Shown piece after piece: positions 17,797 to 27,649 of a stretch of DNA of 64,000 nucleotides; position 1 is the stretch's first letter, and each line of letters starts with the position of its first letter. Made by a program: the position numbers and the translations under genes. Source of the DNA: Bacteroidota bacterium (GTDB lineage Bacteria; Bacteroidota; Bacteroidia; Chitinophagales; Saprospiraceae). The DNA is taken from assembly GCA_024743405.1 (NCBI GenBank), contig JANSWP010000005.1, positions 103,524 through 167,523 on the forward strand, given 5' to 3'. The notes below the pieces were generated by a model, which saw only the letters and a program-made list of their open reading frames with translations, searched no databases and was not told where the DNA came from.

Positions 17797-18135
17797 CTAT
17801 ACAGCAAAACTTTCTCCACAGCCGCATTCACGGGCTGCATTTGGGTTATTAAAATAAAAGCCTTTGCCGTTTAAACCGCCAGAAAACTCTAGCGTAGTAT
17901 TACATAAATAAAGGAAACTCTTCAAATCGGTAACGACTTTCATTCCATTGTCCTCGAAAACCTGGTCATTAGGTTGAGACTCATTATCAAAGTCCATTTT
18001 ATAAGACAAACCTGAACAACCTCCACTAGTTACAGATACACGGACAAAATATTCTTCTCCTAGTCCTTCGCCATTCATTAACATTTGAATTCTTTCCTTT
18101 GCTGTGTTCGCTACAAATAACATCTTTTGATTCAC
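17797..18135 (-). CDS. iscA: HesB/IscA-type iron-sulfur assembly protein
   Basis: 112 residues, the A-type carrier fold. The three invariant cysteines are C40 (SGGCSGLSY), C104 and C106 (CGCGESF). A-type carriers receive Fe-S clusters from the IscU scaffold and pass them to apo-proteins. It lies on the same strand downstream of iscS and iscU, so the three form a reduced isc cluster; hscA, hscB, fdx and iscR are not in this stretch. Confidence 0.93.
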   Translation of the reverse strand: MNQKMLFVANTAKERIQMLMNGEGLGEEYFVRVSVTSGGCSGLSYKMDFDNESQPNDQVFEDNGMKVVTDLKSFLYLCNTTLEFSGGLNGKGFYFNNPNAARECGCGESFAV

Positions 18136-18205
18136 GATTTTTGATTTACGACTTACAATTTGATTTGAGGAAACCGTAAGGCATAAATTTTTATTCAGAA
18201 ATCAA

Positions 18206-18622
18206 TTAGTGGCTTGCTGTCAAGTCAACAGTGACTTCCAAACCATTCTTTTTTTGATAGTCGGCGATAGCGCCTTTGATTGCATCTTCGGCCAAAACTG
18301 AGCAGTGAATTTTTACAGGTGGTAGAGCCAATTCTTCTACAATATCCATATTGTCAATTTTCATTGCTTCATCAACTGTTTTACCTTTCAACCATTCGGT
18401 GGCTAAGGAAGAAGACGCAATTGCAGAACCACAACCGAAGGTCTTAAATTTAGCATCTTTGATTGTTCCTGAGTCGCTATCCACTTCTATTTGAAGACGC
18501 ATAACATCACCACATTCAGGTGCTCCAACCAAGCCTGTTCCAACATTATTACTTCCTTTATCAAGTGTTCCCACATTTCGTGGATTTTTGAAGTGCTCTA
18601 ATACTTTCTCTGAATAAGCCAT
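18206..18622 (-). CDS. iscU: Fe-S cluster scaffold protein IscU
   Basis: 138 residues, NifU-N/IscU fold. Cluster ligands C37 (GAPECGD), C64 (FGCGSAIASSS) and C107 are present, with the conserved D39. The LPPVK chaperone-recognition motif used by HscA is present (100-104). Sulfur comes from IscS, encoded just upstream. Confidence 0.96.
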   Translation of the reverse strand: MAYSEKVLEHFKNPRNVGTLDKGSNNVGTGLVGAPECGDVMRLQIEVDSDSGTIKDAKFKTFGCGSAIASSSLATEWLKGKTVDEAMKIDNMDIVEELALPPVKIHCSVLAEDAIKGAIADYQKKNGLEVTVDLTASH

Positions 18623-18714
18623 TGTCTTTTATATTTTGTACGAGGCTAGATATTACGAAGTACGAAATCTTGAAAATGCGCTTCGTATATCTTACGTCGT
18701 TAAGTGAATTTGAA

Positions 18715-19938
18715 TTAATGTTCTGCCCATTCTATGGCATCTATATCAACACCTTCTTTATACATTTCCCAAATTGGACTAAGGTCACGCATATGCTGTA
18801 CTCCTGCTGAGATTTTTTCTAATGTATAATCAATTTCCTCTTCTTTCGTGAATCGTCCTAAGCTGAATCGAATAGAGGAATGAGCTAAGTCGTCTCCTAA
18901 TCCAAGGGCGATTAATACATAAGAAGGTTCCAAAGAGGCAGATGTACAAGCTGAACCGGACGAAACCGCAATATTTTGATTGAAGGTCATCATTAAACCT
19001 TCTCCTTCTACGTGTTTGAAAGAGATATTCGTAACGTGTGGCATTCGATTTTCAATGCTACCATTTACATAAACTTCCTCCAATTTTTTGAATCCTTCTT
19101 CTAATCTATCTCTCAGTTTACTCAGTCGCTCGGCATCCTGAGCCATTTCTTTTTTCGCTATTTCTGCTGCTTTTCCAAATCCTACAATACCAGGGACATT
19201 CAATGTGCCAGACCGCATTCCTCGCTCATGTCCACCACCATCCAATTGGGCAGTTACTTTTACTCTTGGCCCTTTTCTGTTTACAAATAAGGCACCTACA
19301 CCTTTAGGTCCATACATTTTATGAGCTGTAAAAGCCATTAAATGAACACCTAACTCTTTAGGGTGTGTGGGGATTTTACCAACTGCTTGAGTTGCGTCAG
19401 AAAAGAACAAAACACCATGTTTCTTACAAATTTCTCCGATTTCTTTCATCGGTTGAATCACTCCAGTTTCATTATTTGCCCACATGATGGATACTAAAAT
19501 AGTATTGGGCTTGATAGCCGCTTCCAATTTTTTCAAATCAACTAAACCCTCTCGGTCAACTTCTAAATAAGTCACTTCTCCACCTTCCTTTTCAATTTTT
19601 TGGCAAGTATCTAATACCGCTTTGTGCTCCGTTGTCAAAGTAATAATATGATTACCTTTTCGACGATACATTTCAAACACCCCTTTGATGCCCAAATTAT
19701 CACCTTCAGTAGCTCCTGAAGTGAAAATGATTTCTTTTGAATCAACCTCCAATAAATTGGCTACTTGTTCCCGTGCATAATCAACAGCTTCTTCCGCTTC
19801 CCATCCAAAAGGGTGGCTACGACTTGCTGCATTACCAAATATGTTGTGAAAGTATGGAACCATCGCATCAACTACACGAGGATCTGTAGGGGTAGTGGAA
19901 TTATTATCCAGATAAATTTTTCTATTATCCATTGTCAT
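18715..19938 (-). CDS. iscS: Cysteine desulfurase IscS
   Basis: 407 residues, fold-type I PLP enzyme. The PLP lysine is K207 ([10 protein letters not shown]), and the persulfide cysteine C331 sits in [14 protein letters not shown] on a long flexible loop as in group I (IscS) enzymes. It turns cysteine into alanine and hands sulfur to IscU. First gene of the iscS-iscU-iscA run; the TAtcTTTG box at 20031 is a promoter candidate. Confidence 0.97.
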   Translation of the reverse strand: MTMDNRKIYLDNNSTTPTDPRVVDAMVPYFHNIFGNAASRSHPFGWEAEEAVDYAREQVANLLEVDSKEIIFTSGATEGDNLGIKGVFEMYRRKGNHIITLTTEHKAVLDTCQKIEKEGGEVTYLEVDREGLVDLKKLEAAIKPNTILVSIMWANNETGVIQPMKEIGEICKKHGVLFFSDATQAVGKIPTHPKELGVHLMAFTAHKMYGPKGVGALFVNRKGPRVKVTAQLDGGGHERGMRSGTLNVPGIVGFGKAAEIAKKEMAQDAERLSKLRDRLEEGFKKLEEVYVNGSIENRMPHVTNISFKHVEGEGLMMTFNQNIAVSSGSACTSASLEPSYVLIALGLGDDLAHSSIRFSLGRFTKEEEIDYTLEKISAGVQHMRDLSPIWEMYKEGVDIDAIEWAEH

Positions 19939-20030
19939 TATTATTACAGTTTAGAATTTTGAAGTGTCACTAATTTCAAAATACTATGACCGAATATTAT
20001 TTGTTTATTTAGATTTAGTCTAATTTTTCA

Positions 20031-20038
20031 CAAAGATA
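20031..20038 (-). promoter_or_regulatory. -7 box candidate for iscS
   Basis: TATCTTTG on the minus strand, about 93 bases upstream of iscS. No clear -33 box was found. Confidence 0.4.
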
Positions 20039-20109
20039 ACAGAATTTGTAAAAAATGGTTTTGGAGGAGCAGAATTTTTTACTTAAAAAGCGAGGTATGG
20101 TTATATTTT

Positions 20110-20994
20110 TCAAAACATGATAAAGTCGGCAGGGTCAACAGGTTTGCCTTTATGCCATAGTTCAAAATGAAGATGTGGTCCATCAGTTAGCTCTCCTGTA
20201 TTGCCAATGATGGCAATGGCCTCTCCTGCTTTAACAAAAGACCCCACTTTTTTCAGTAGAGCAGAATTGTGTTTGTAGAAGCTAATAATATTATTGGGAT
20301 GTTGAATACCGATTGTATTGCCTGTTTCTACGGTATAATCTGAAATAATTACCCATCCATCCATGATGGTTTTTATTGCAGTGTTTTGTGGAGCGACCAC
20401 ATCTACACCATAATGTTTAATGTCTGGCTGGAATCCTTCACTAATTTCTCCCGATAAAGGAGAACTAAAATACATTTGTTCCAACGGTAGGTCTTTCGGT
20501 GAGAAATTGGTTGTCTTAGTTTGCTGGGCAGCACTGCGCAGCTGTTCTAATTCGAATTCTTGTCTCAGAATTCTGTCCTCTTCTATGGGTTCTACTTGAA
20601 GAAAGGAATCTTCTAAAAAACCTTGACTTTCTTGATATTGTTCGGCGGTATCCAATTCGCCCAGCATCATTTTCCTAAAACTTTCGGTATAATTTCTGTG
20701 ATTAGCTAAAATCTTTTCCATGGAGTCTAGTTGCTGATTGATCTTCATGACTTCAGCATGAACTTGGACTTCACCATATCCGGGTATTAATCTTTTTGCG
20801 GGAGTGAAGACAATAGTGGCAATAATCAGCCCTGTTATCACTACGATTATTGTGCTTAAAATAATATATACATTTAATAATGAAAGCCTATAGGAACCCA
20901 TCTCCTCAAAGGTTTCATTATTCATGATTACAAGCCTATAAGTATGCTGTAATTTTTCCCAACGGGTTAGTTCTTGTTTATTTTCGTCACTCAT
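20110..20994 (-). CDS. M23-family membrane-anchored peptidase
   Basis: 294 residues. Cytoplasmic N-terminus, one membrane helix (about 39-62), a helical probably coiled-coil stalk (75-160), and a C-terminal LytM/M23 domain with zinc ligands in HYGVD (H194, D198) and HLHFE (H274, H276). All metal ligands are present, so it can be an active peptidoglycan endopeptidase, facing the periplasm. Separated from iscS by 170 bases and probably independently transcribed. Confidence 0.93.
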   Translation of the reverse strand: MSDENKQELTRWEKLQHTYRLVIMNNETFEEMGSYRLSLLNVYIILSTIIVVITGLIIATIVFTPAKRLIPGYGEVQVHAEVMKINQQLDSMEKILANHRNYTESFRKMMLGELDTAEQYQESQGFLEDSFLQVEPIEEDRILRQEFELEQLRSAAQQTKTTNFSPKDLPLEQMYFSSPLSGEISEGFQPDIKHYGVDVVAPQNTAIKTIMDGWVIISDYTVETGNTIGIQHPNNIISFYKHNSALLKKVGSFVKAGEAIAIIGNTGELTDGPHLHFELWHKGKPVDPADFIMF

Positions 20995-21175
20995 ATTGTT
21001 ATCAATTCCGAAGAATGAAATAATTTTACATTTTAAGAGTTAAAAAAATCAATATTACTAATTGGTAAAAAACCACTTTTCAGGTTCATTTGTTTTAACT
21101 CTTCGAATCAAAGTGCGGCAAAATTCGTAAATCTTTGTCAATCAATTATTTTTTAATGTTTAAAAGAATTCAATC

Positions 21176-24169
21176 TTGAAGAAAATAAGTACAATTCTGA
21201 TAGTTTTTGTGGTGGCGGTCATCATTTCTGGGTGTGTGACACAGAAGAAAAAGGGGGAAGATATGGGACCGGTCAAAAAATTATACAATAATGTAACTGC
21301 TGAATTCAATGGTTATTTTAATGCTGATGTAATAATGATGGAGAGTATCGCTGCATTAGACGACCAATATCAGGATAACTATAATAAAGTCTTACCTGTA
21401 TACAAATATGTCGCAGCAGATAATCCCCAAGCGGTCGCAGGGGAATTGGATGAAGCCATTAAGAAAGTATCGGTTGTGGTCAATTTGCATCCCTATTCTG
21501 ATTGGGTGGATGATTGCTATTTGTTGGTTGGGCAAGCTCAATATCTAAAAAAGGATTATGAAAGTGCGGAGGAAACCTTTGAATATTTAGTAGAGGAATA
21601 TAATCCTCGAGCGATGGAAAAACGTAAAGAACGGGCTCAAAAAGTAAGTTCGGCTAAAAAAGGTAGCAAGAGTACTAGTTCAAATAAAGCGAAAGCAAAA
21701 TCTAAAAAGGACAGGCAGAAAGCTGCAAAAAAGGCTAAAAAAGAGCGAGAAAAGGAGCGTAAGAAGAAAAATAAAGAGATTCAGAAGAATCGAAAAAGGA
21801 AGAAAAAAGGAAAATCAACTACCGCCCCAAAAAAGACTACTCCTAAAAAAGATGATCAGAAAGACGACACAAAAATCGTAGAAGAGGAAGTAGAGGAGGA
21901 GCGCGTACCCACTCAAATTACTTTGGGTAATCTTGAACCAACAGGTGTGGATGGAAAACCTGAAAATTATTTTATGAAGCATCGCCCGGCCTATCAAGAA
22001 GCGATTTTATGGTTGGCTAGAGCTTATATTGAGAGAGAAAATTACACCTATGCCGAAAGGTTTATGGACCAATTGGACGAAAGTGGTGGAACTCAAAAAG
22101 ATGTTAGGGCAGAATTGGCGGTCGTGCAAGCACATTATTACTTGAAGCGAAAGCAATATGACAAAGCTATGGAGCCTTTGGAAAAAGCGATATCCTTAGC
22201 TAAGGATAAATTGAAAAAAGCGAGATATGCCTTTATCGTTGGACAACTATATCAAAATAATGGACAATCAGAGGAGGCGTTTGCTTCATTTGAGAGAGTG
22301 GTTAAATATGGACCAGATTATGAAATGGCGTTCAGTGCGAAATTAGCAATGGCACAAAATCAATGGTTGACTGGGAAAGGAACACCCGAACAAGCCATGA
22401 AGAACTTGGAAAAGATGTTGAAAGATTTCAAAAACATCGATTTTCAAGATCGGATCTACTTTGCCATGGCAGAAATTGCTTTGAAACAAGACCATTTGGC
22501 GGAAGCTATTTCTTATTATAAAAAATCGGCGTGGTATAACATTGGAAATGAAACTCAAAAAGCTGAATCTTATTACCAATTGGCTTCTTTATACTATGAA
22601 TCAGAGGACTATGTAAATGCCAAATATTACTTTGATAGTACGTTGGCGGTAATGAATAAAAAGGATGAACGATATGAGCCCTCAGAGCGATTAAAGCTCA
22701 ATTTGACAGATATTGCTCAAAATATCGAAATAATCAACCTGCAAGATTCTTTATTGCGTATTGCTCAAATGACAGAAGAAGAGCAGAAAATTTTGGCCGC
22801 TAAAATAAAAGCCAAAAAAGCGGAGGACGAAAGAGCTCGAGCTAAGCTTGCTGCGTATAAAGAAAAACAAAGAGCATTGGCTAAAGGAGGGAGTCAAGGT
22901 GCGGCTGGTGTATCTATGGCTGGAAATAAGAGTGCCCCTTCTTCTGGGAATGTTGGTAATGCCACTTCTGATTTCTTTGCCTTTGATGATCGAAAAGTAA
23001 AACGTGGAGTGCGGGAGTTTCAAAGAGCATGGGGAACACGTCCCTTAGAAGATAGTTGGCGACGCTCTTCCCAACAGAGTTTTGCTGACAATGGAGAACC
23101 CATCGAAGCGGCTCAAATAGCTGAAGCTTCGATAACGGACGATGAGATTAAATCTATTTTACGTGATGTTCCAAAGACTGAAGAAGAAGTTGCCGCAGCA
23201 CATCGGGCTATTGAAAATGCAATGTATAGCCTCGGAAGCCTTTATCGTGATCGACTTCAACGCAATGAAAAATCAATTGAGATATTAGAAGATTTGATTC
23301 GTCGTTACCCAGATACTCAATATCAATTAGACGCACTTTATTTCCTTTATTTGGCGAATACAGATTTACCAAATGTCGACCGAGCTAACTATTATAAAAA
23401 TAAGATCATCAATGAATATCCTACATCGACTTATGCTAAAGTGCTGCTTGACCCTAGTTTTGTGAATACCTTATTGAGTGATGAGCAAAAGTTAAATCAA
23501 TTTTATGATGAGACCTATGCTCAATTTACTTCTGGAAATTATCAGCAAACTTATGACCGAATCGGACAGGTAGGACAAAAGTTTGGTTCTCAACATAATC
23601 TTCAGCCACGTTTTGCACTTTTAAGTGCAATGTGTACGGGGAATATTCAAGGAAAGGAAAAATATGTCGAGAACTTGAATCAGGTAATTGCTCAATTTCC
23701 GGATACTCCAGAAGCTACTCGAGCAAAAGAGATTCTAAGGTTATTGGATGCAAAACAAGCAAGTGGACCTGGGCAAAATCGTCCAAATTTGGATGAAAGT
23801 AAGTTCACTTTCGAAGCAGAAAAATTGCACTATATGATTGTGGTTTTTGATGGAGAAGTTAATTTGAATGATGCAAAAGTGGGAGTATCTGACTACAATA
23901 GAAATTACCATAAATTGGATAAACTTCGTATCTCTAATATCTATCTTGGAAATCTTGAGGAGAAAGTGCCAATCATTGTTATTCGTCGATTTAAAGACCT
24001 AAAGAAAGCGATGGGTTATTATGATAGTGTGCAAAAAAACTCTGGAGACTTCCTTTCTGATTTCAAATATGAAATCTTCCCGGTTACTCAAAATAACTAT
24101 CGTCAAATCCTTCGATCTAAGTCTATGGATGGTTATAAGGAGTTTTTTGAGCTAAATTATTTGAATTAA
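21176..24169 (+). CDS. sprE: SprE/PorW-type T9SS TPR lipoprotein
   Basis: 997 residues. The start is TTG; the only nearby upstream ATG (21156) is out of frame and closes quickly. Lipoprotein signal with lipobox ISGC. The early motif KKLYNNVTAEFNGYFNAD is typical of SprE/PorW. A strongly basic Lys/Glu helix region (about 150-215), a long run of TPR helices (about 255-480 and 650-830), and a C-terminal alpha/beta part follow. Family knowledge: SprE/PorW is a lipoprotein linking the T9SS motor complex with the translocon and needed for gliding or secretion. The next gene encodes a PorG-like barrel, which supports the call. Confidence 0.8.
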   Translation: MKKISTILIVFVVAVIISGCVTQKKKGEDMGPVKKLYNNVTAEFNGYFNADVIMMESIAALDDQYQDNYNKVLPVYKYVAADNPQAVAGELDEAIKKVSVVVNLHPYSDWVDDCYLLVGQAQYLKKDYESAEETFEYLVEEYNPRAMEKRKERAQKVSSAKKGSKSTSSNKAKAKSKKDRQKAAKKAKKEREKERKKKNKEIQKNRKRKKKGKSTTAPKKTTPKKDDQKDDTKIVEEEVEEERVPTQITLGNLEPTGVDGKPENYFMKHRPAYQEAILWLARAYIERENYTYAERFMDQLDESGGTQKDVRAELAVVQAHYYLKRKQYDKAMEPLEKAISLAKDKLKKARYAFIVGQLYQNNGQSEEAFASFERVVKYGPDYEMAFSAKLAMAQNQWLTGKGTPEQAMKNLEKMLKDFKNIDFQDRIYFAMAEIALKQDHLAEAISYYKKSAWYNIGNETQKAESYYQLASLYYESEDYVNAKYYFDSTLAVMNKKDERYEPSERLKLNLTDIAQNIEIINLQDSLLRIAQMTEEEQKILAAKIKAKKAEDERARAKLAAYKEKQRALAKGGSQGAAGVSMAGNKSAPSSGNVGNATSDFFAFDDRKVKRGVREFQRAWGTRPLEDSWRRSSQQSFADNGEPIEAAQIAEASITDDEIKSILRDVPKTEEEVAAAHRAIENAMYSLGSLYRDRLQRNEKSIEILEDLIRRYPDTQYQLDALYFLYLANTDLPNVDRANYYKNKIINEYPTSTYAKVLLDPSFVNTLLSDEQKLNQFYDETYAQFTSGNYQQTYDRIGQVGQKFGSQHNLQPRFALLSAMCTGNIQGKEKYVENLNQVIAQFPDTPEATRAKEILRLLDAKQASGPGQNRPNLDESKFTFEAEKLHYMIVVFDGEVNLNDAKVGVSDYNRNYHKLDKLRISNIYLGNLEEKVPIIVIRRFKDLKKAMGYYDSVQKNSGDFLSDFKYEIFPVTQNNYRQILRSKSMDGYKEFFELNYLN

Positions 24170-24220
24170 TTAGATATTAGTCTATTACTCAACTAGCAGA
24201 TCCATTTTAATGATTTATAT

Positions 24221-24258
24221 AAAAGCCAAAGATTCCTGAATAGGAGTCTTTGGCTTTT
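24221..24258 (+). terminator. Terminator after sprE
   Basis: Stem aaaagccaaagattcct / aggagtctttggctttt with a 4-base loop and a T-rich end, 50 bases past the stop codon. Confidence 0.88.
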
Positions 24259-24441
24259 GTCGTTTTAAGGGAATTTGCCTAAGCACTTAACTGATAAAGT
24301 ACAGCATATTTAGCATTAAGATAATGAAAATTAAAAATTTGGAATCTTATTTGTATAGCTTAATATGATTCTTTAATAATATGCTTTAAGTATTAGTATT
24401 CAGCGAAAAAGGATTTATAATAATAAATATGTATTAAGAGA

Positions 24442-24449
24442 TATTTTTG
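24442..24449 (+). promoter_or_regulatory. -7 box candidate for the DUF6089 gene
   Basis: TATTTTTG fits TAnnTTTG, 38 bases before the ATG. The rest of the 318-base gap after sprE holds only its terminator and AT-rich sequence. Confidence 0.4.
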
Positions 24450-24487
24450 TAAAATCTAATTTCGAGGTTCATGTACTTATAATCCCC

Positions 24488-25483
24488 TTGACAATGAAAC
24501 ACTCTTTACGTCAATGTGGTAATTGTTTGCACACTTTTAGACACCTACTACCCTTTATTATTTTCCTAGTTTTTACTACAAATTCAGCTCGTGCTCAATA
24601 TGGAGAAATTGGTGCCTATATAGGCACTTCAACCTATGTTGGAGATTTGAGTGAGCAAGAATTTAATGGGAATTTTCAAGCAATGCTTGGTATTTTGGGA
24701 CGATATAACTTCACCCCCAATTTATCGGTCAAAGCAAGTTTAACAAAAGGAACCATTGCTTCTGATGATGCGGATTCTAAATTTGAAGAAATCCGAATGC
24801 GAAATTTGAATTTCCGTTCTGATATTATTGAATTGAGTGTGACCGGAGAATGGAATTTGATTCCTTTTGCGATTAGGGAAGAAAAAACCGCTTCGCCATA
24901 TTTGTTTTTAGGCTTAGGAGGGTATTACTTTAATCCTCAAGCTCAGTGGAAAGGAGAGTGGCATAATTTGCATGATTTACATACCGAAAGGCAAGACTAT
25001 AGTCGCTTACAATTAGCAGTACCTTTTGGATTGGGCTTTAAGTTCAATATGAGTTATAAAGTCAATTTTGGGTTAGAGTTTGGTGCTCGTAAAACCTTTA
25101 CAGATTATTTGGATGATGTAAGTACCAATTACCCTGATATATTAGAAATGCAGCAAGAGAATACTTTGGCTGCTATTCTTTCTTATCGGACACCAGAATA
25201 TACGGGAATGTTTACGGAGAATCCAGTTGGACAGGCAAGAGGAGATGCTCAGAATAATGATTGGTATTTTTTTATTGGCGGAACAATAACGGTTAATTTA
25301 ACAGATAAATATGGTTTAGACTATGCTGAAAAATATGAGCCATTTAAGGAACATTTGAAAAAAGAACCGAAGGAGAAAAAAGACACCGTCAAAAAACGCC
25401 ACAAGAAAAAGAAATATCAAAAGCGGAAAAAACGGAAAAAGAAAAAGCAATTAAAGCCAGCGGTTAAGCGCCGCTCAAATTAA
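24488..25483 (+). CDS. DUF6089 (PorG-like) outer-membrane beta-barrel with basic tail
   Basis: 331 residues. A signal region ends near ARA-QYGE (about residue 36), followed by the family opening YGEIGAYIGTSTYVGDLS and amphipathic strands of an 8-stranded type barrel up to about residue 290. The last 45 residues are an unusual Lys/Arg-rich tail (about 30 basic residues). DUF6089 covers PorG-like proteins associated with T9SS; the neighbouring sprE agrees. A basic tail on a barrel could reach into the periplasm and touch peptidoglycan or other acidic partners; that is inference. Confidence 0.8.
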   Translation: MTMKHSLRQCGNCLHTFRHLLPFIIFLVFTTNSARAQYGEIGAYIGTSTYVGDLSEQEFNGNFQAMLGILGRYNFTPNLSVKASLTKGTIASDDADSKFEEIRMRNLNFRSDIIELSVTGEWNLIPFAIREEKTASPYLFLGLGGYYFNPQAQWKGEWHNLHDLHTERQDYSRLQLAVPFGLGFKFNMSYKVNFGLEFGARKTFTDYLDDVSTNYPDILEMQQENTLAAILSYRTPEYTGMFTENPVGQARGDAQNNDWYFFIGGTITVNLTDKYGLDYAEKYEPFKEHLKKEPKEKKDTVKKRHKKKKYQKRKKRKKKKQLKPAVKRRSN

Positions 25484-25493
25484 TTCGATAACT

Positions 25494-25537
25494 AAAAAAG
25501 CGTCCAAATTCAAGATTGAATTTGGACGCTTTTTTTA
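25494..25537 (+). terminator. Strong bidirectional terminator
   Basis: Perfect stem aaaaaagcgtccaaattca and its complement around a 4-base loop, with A- and T-runs on both sides, 10 bases past the barrel gene. Confidence 0.93.
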
Positions 25538-25552
25538 TGCCAATTGAATAAT

Positions 25553-25568
25553 ATTTAGACATACTCTT
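25553..25568. repeat. Solitary end of the 14346-type element
   Basis: tttagacatactctta equals the right end of the candidate MITE at 14346-14500. No partner end is seen nearby. Confidence 0.5.
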
Positions 25569-25608
25569 ATTTTACAGACTTTTGAGTGTTAGATAAGAAG
25601 TCAATAAA

Positions 25609-26064
25609 TTAAATTTCTCCAAACATATCAATCAAAACCTTGGTTCGGTATTCAAAAATATCTTTTACCTTTTTCTTGATAAAGATGCTATTAACCAATT
25701 TCCCTAAAGGGCCAAAAGGTACTTGATACCACAAAATATCAGTCATCTCTACACCGCCCTTAATTGCCTTGAAATGATGTTCGTGATGCCAAATAGAGTA
25801 GGGACCGACTAATTGTTCATCAATAAAATATTGCTTGTCTTGGACATGTGTAATTTTAGTAACCCAAGTGAGTGGTATGCCTGCTACAGGTTTAACCTTA
25901 TACTTAAATAATACTCCTGGATACATTTTTTCAGGGACTTCAGAAACCGGAATCAGCGTCATCTCAGGAGGAGTAATCAACTTTAAATTATTTGGATTGG
26001 AGAAGAAGTTCCAAGCATCATCTAGGCTGATAGGGAGTTTTTGAATTGACTTTAAGTAATGCAT
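25609..26064 (-). CDS. SRPBCC-fold ligand-binding protein
   Basis: 151 residues. START/Bet v1-like pattern: the opening strand is followed by AWNFFSNPNNLKLITPPEM, a mid-region WVTKITHV, and the C-terminal long helix. Such proteins bind hydrophobic ligands in a cavity; the ligand is unknown. Similar genes in Bacteroidota are often labelled cell-division inhibitor-like, which is not supported by anything seen here. Confidence 0.8.
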   Translation of the reverse strand: MHYLKSIQKLPISLDDAWNFFSNPNNLKLITPPEMTLIPVSEVPEKMYPGVLFKYKVKPVAGIPLTWVTKITHVQDKQYFIDEQLVGPYSIWHHEHHFKAIKGGVEMTDILWYQVPFGPLGKLVNSIFIKKKVKDIFEYRTKVLIDMFGEI

Positions 26065-26160
26065 TAATCCTAGTAATAAGATACGAAAGGAACGCGAAAA
26101 AAATGTAAAGTTATTCTATCCGCGTTCCTAAGAGGAATATTGAATAAGCCATTCGAAACT

Positions 26161-27201
26161 TTATTCATCATTCATCAGTGATTTAAGTTTTTTCAATAGC
26201 TTAAGTAACTTCAAATTTAAGGATTGGTTCACATTAAAAAAGTTCCCGTTGATTGTAATCCAATCTTCTTGGCGTTTTATTTCTTTCAAGTCTTGATATA
26301 AAACCTTGTTTGGTTTTTCAAAAAGGGCTTTCCAATAAAGACCTTTTTCGGTCATTGCAACGCCTTCTTTGCAAGAACCTAAAACGGATTGATCACAGAT
26401 AAATAATATTTTTTCTTGATGCTCTGGAAAAAGGAAAGACTTACTTGCGTTTTTTAATTTCTGAATGGGCATAATGATAAAGTCCAAATAAACCGCCTCG
26501 TCTTCATTCTCAAAATCCAAATAATCCAAAATCATTTGTGCCAAATCAATGTCATTAAGGTTGGTGTTTTGATGTTTCAAAATAGCTTCTGGAAGGTCAA
26601 TTTCATTCAACTCTTTGCAATAATGAATAATGAAATAATCAAGAGATTCGTCAAAAGCTTTTTGTAAAATGGCGTCTTCTCCTTTTTGTTGACCACTTTC
26701 TCGTCGTTTCTGAATTTGTTCAGAGAGTTGTTTGATCCTATAATCAAAACCCTTTTTAAAGTCTGAGTCATTAAAATGTTTCAGATAATCAGTGTAAGCA
26801 TTAGGGTTGTGCTCTGATTCAATACGTTCTTTAAATGCCAAAGTAAATTTTTCAAAAATAAACTTTTGAATATCCTCTAATCGATTTTCTTCAAAAATAT
26901 CATTGATCTCTGTGTCGGGTTTTGATTCCTTTTTTGGTGGGATATTTATATCGAATTCAATTTCTCGCTCCGTCTCTGGTGGGGTAAGGTTTGACTCTAG
27001 GTCTAATTCCAACTCTAGTTGTGGTGGATTTGTTTCATTAAAAAATTTTATTCCACAATGAAAACAAAATTTGGTATTGATTCCATTTTCTGCACCACAA
27101 TCAGGACAAGTCAGCGTTTCTTCAAATACTTTTTCTCCACACTGCGGACAAAATCGAGCATTTTCAGGTAAATCACTTTGGCAAGCTTGACAGTTTCTCA
27201 T
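26161..27201 (-). CDS. Double zinc-ribbon protein of unknown function
   Basis: 346 residues. Two zinc ribbons at the N-terminus (CxxC...CxxCG at residues 4-21 and CPDCG...CFHCG at about 32-52) are followed by an acidic low-complexity linker (about 58-105) and a helical domain of about 230 residues that I do not recognise. The last part (about 285-340) has a compact beta pattern resembling a PH-like or YokE-type module. Cytoplasmic. Element I lies upstream. Confidence 0.7.
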   Translation of the reverse strand: MRNCQACQSDLPENARFCPQCGEKVFEETLTCPDCGAENGINTKFCFHCGIKFFNETNPPQLELELDLESNLTPPETEREIEFDINIPPKKESKPDTEINDIFEENRLEDIQKFIFEKFTLAFKERIESEHNPNAYTDYLKHFNDSDFKKGFDYRIKQLSEQIQKRRESGQQKGEDAILQKAFDESLDYFIIHYCKELNEIDLPEAILKHQNTNLNDIDLAQMILDYLDFENEDEAVYLDFIIMPIQKLKNASKSFLFPEHQEKILFICDQSVLGSCKEGVAMTEKGLYWKALFEKPNKVLYQDLKEIKRQEDWITINGNFFNVNQSLNLKLLKLLKKLKSLMNDE

Positions 27202-27221
27202 AATTCAGCGTACGTTATTCG

Positions 27222-27373
27222 TTGAGGAATGAATATAAAAAAATGTTCTTTTTTTTGGACTTGAACGATGCGGAAAACGCAACCATTGCCTGGCTTTGAC
27301 GAGTGTTTTTAACGAAATTATAGCCCAAAAAAACAAGCAAAGAATGGATGGTTGTATGGTCGTCATTCCTGAA
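27222..27373 (-). repeat. Palindromic intergenic element, copy I (diverged)
   Basis: Outer arms ttgaggaatga and tcattcctgaa; the core on the minus strand has cgttaaaaacactcg, an inner variable part and gttgcgttttccgc. It sits between two divergent genes. The rest of the 27202-27649 gap holds small inverted repeats (ctggcaaagccag; ctagg..cctag) but no gene. Confidence 0.65.
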
Positions 27374-27649
27374 GTTCAAAAGTAACTATTTTGTATTTAA
27401 TTCCTAGGCTGGCAAAGCCAGTACCATAAATTTTCAATTTAAACATCTGCCTGCAAAAAAGAATATTTTGCGGTGAAAGCAGCAATCGGAAAAGGAAAAA
27501 TGATCGACAACATGTTGGTTTTAAACTAGGTTTAAGAGCCTAGTGTTAGCACAAAACCTCTGTCTTCAAATAATTAGAAACCTGACTTTTTAATTATTGA
27601 GGCGAAATTGAAGTTAGAAAAACACCTAGTTTTCGGAAAAAAATAAGTT

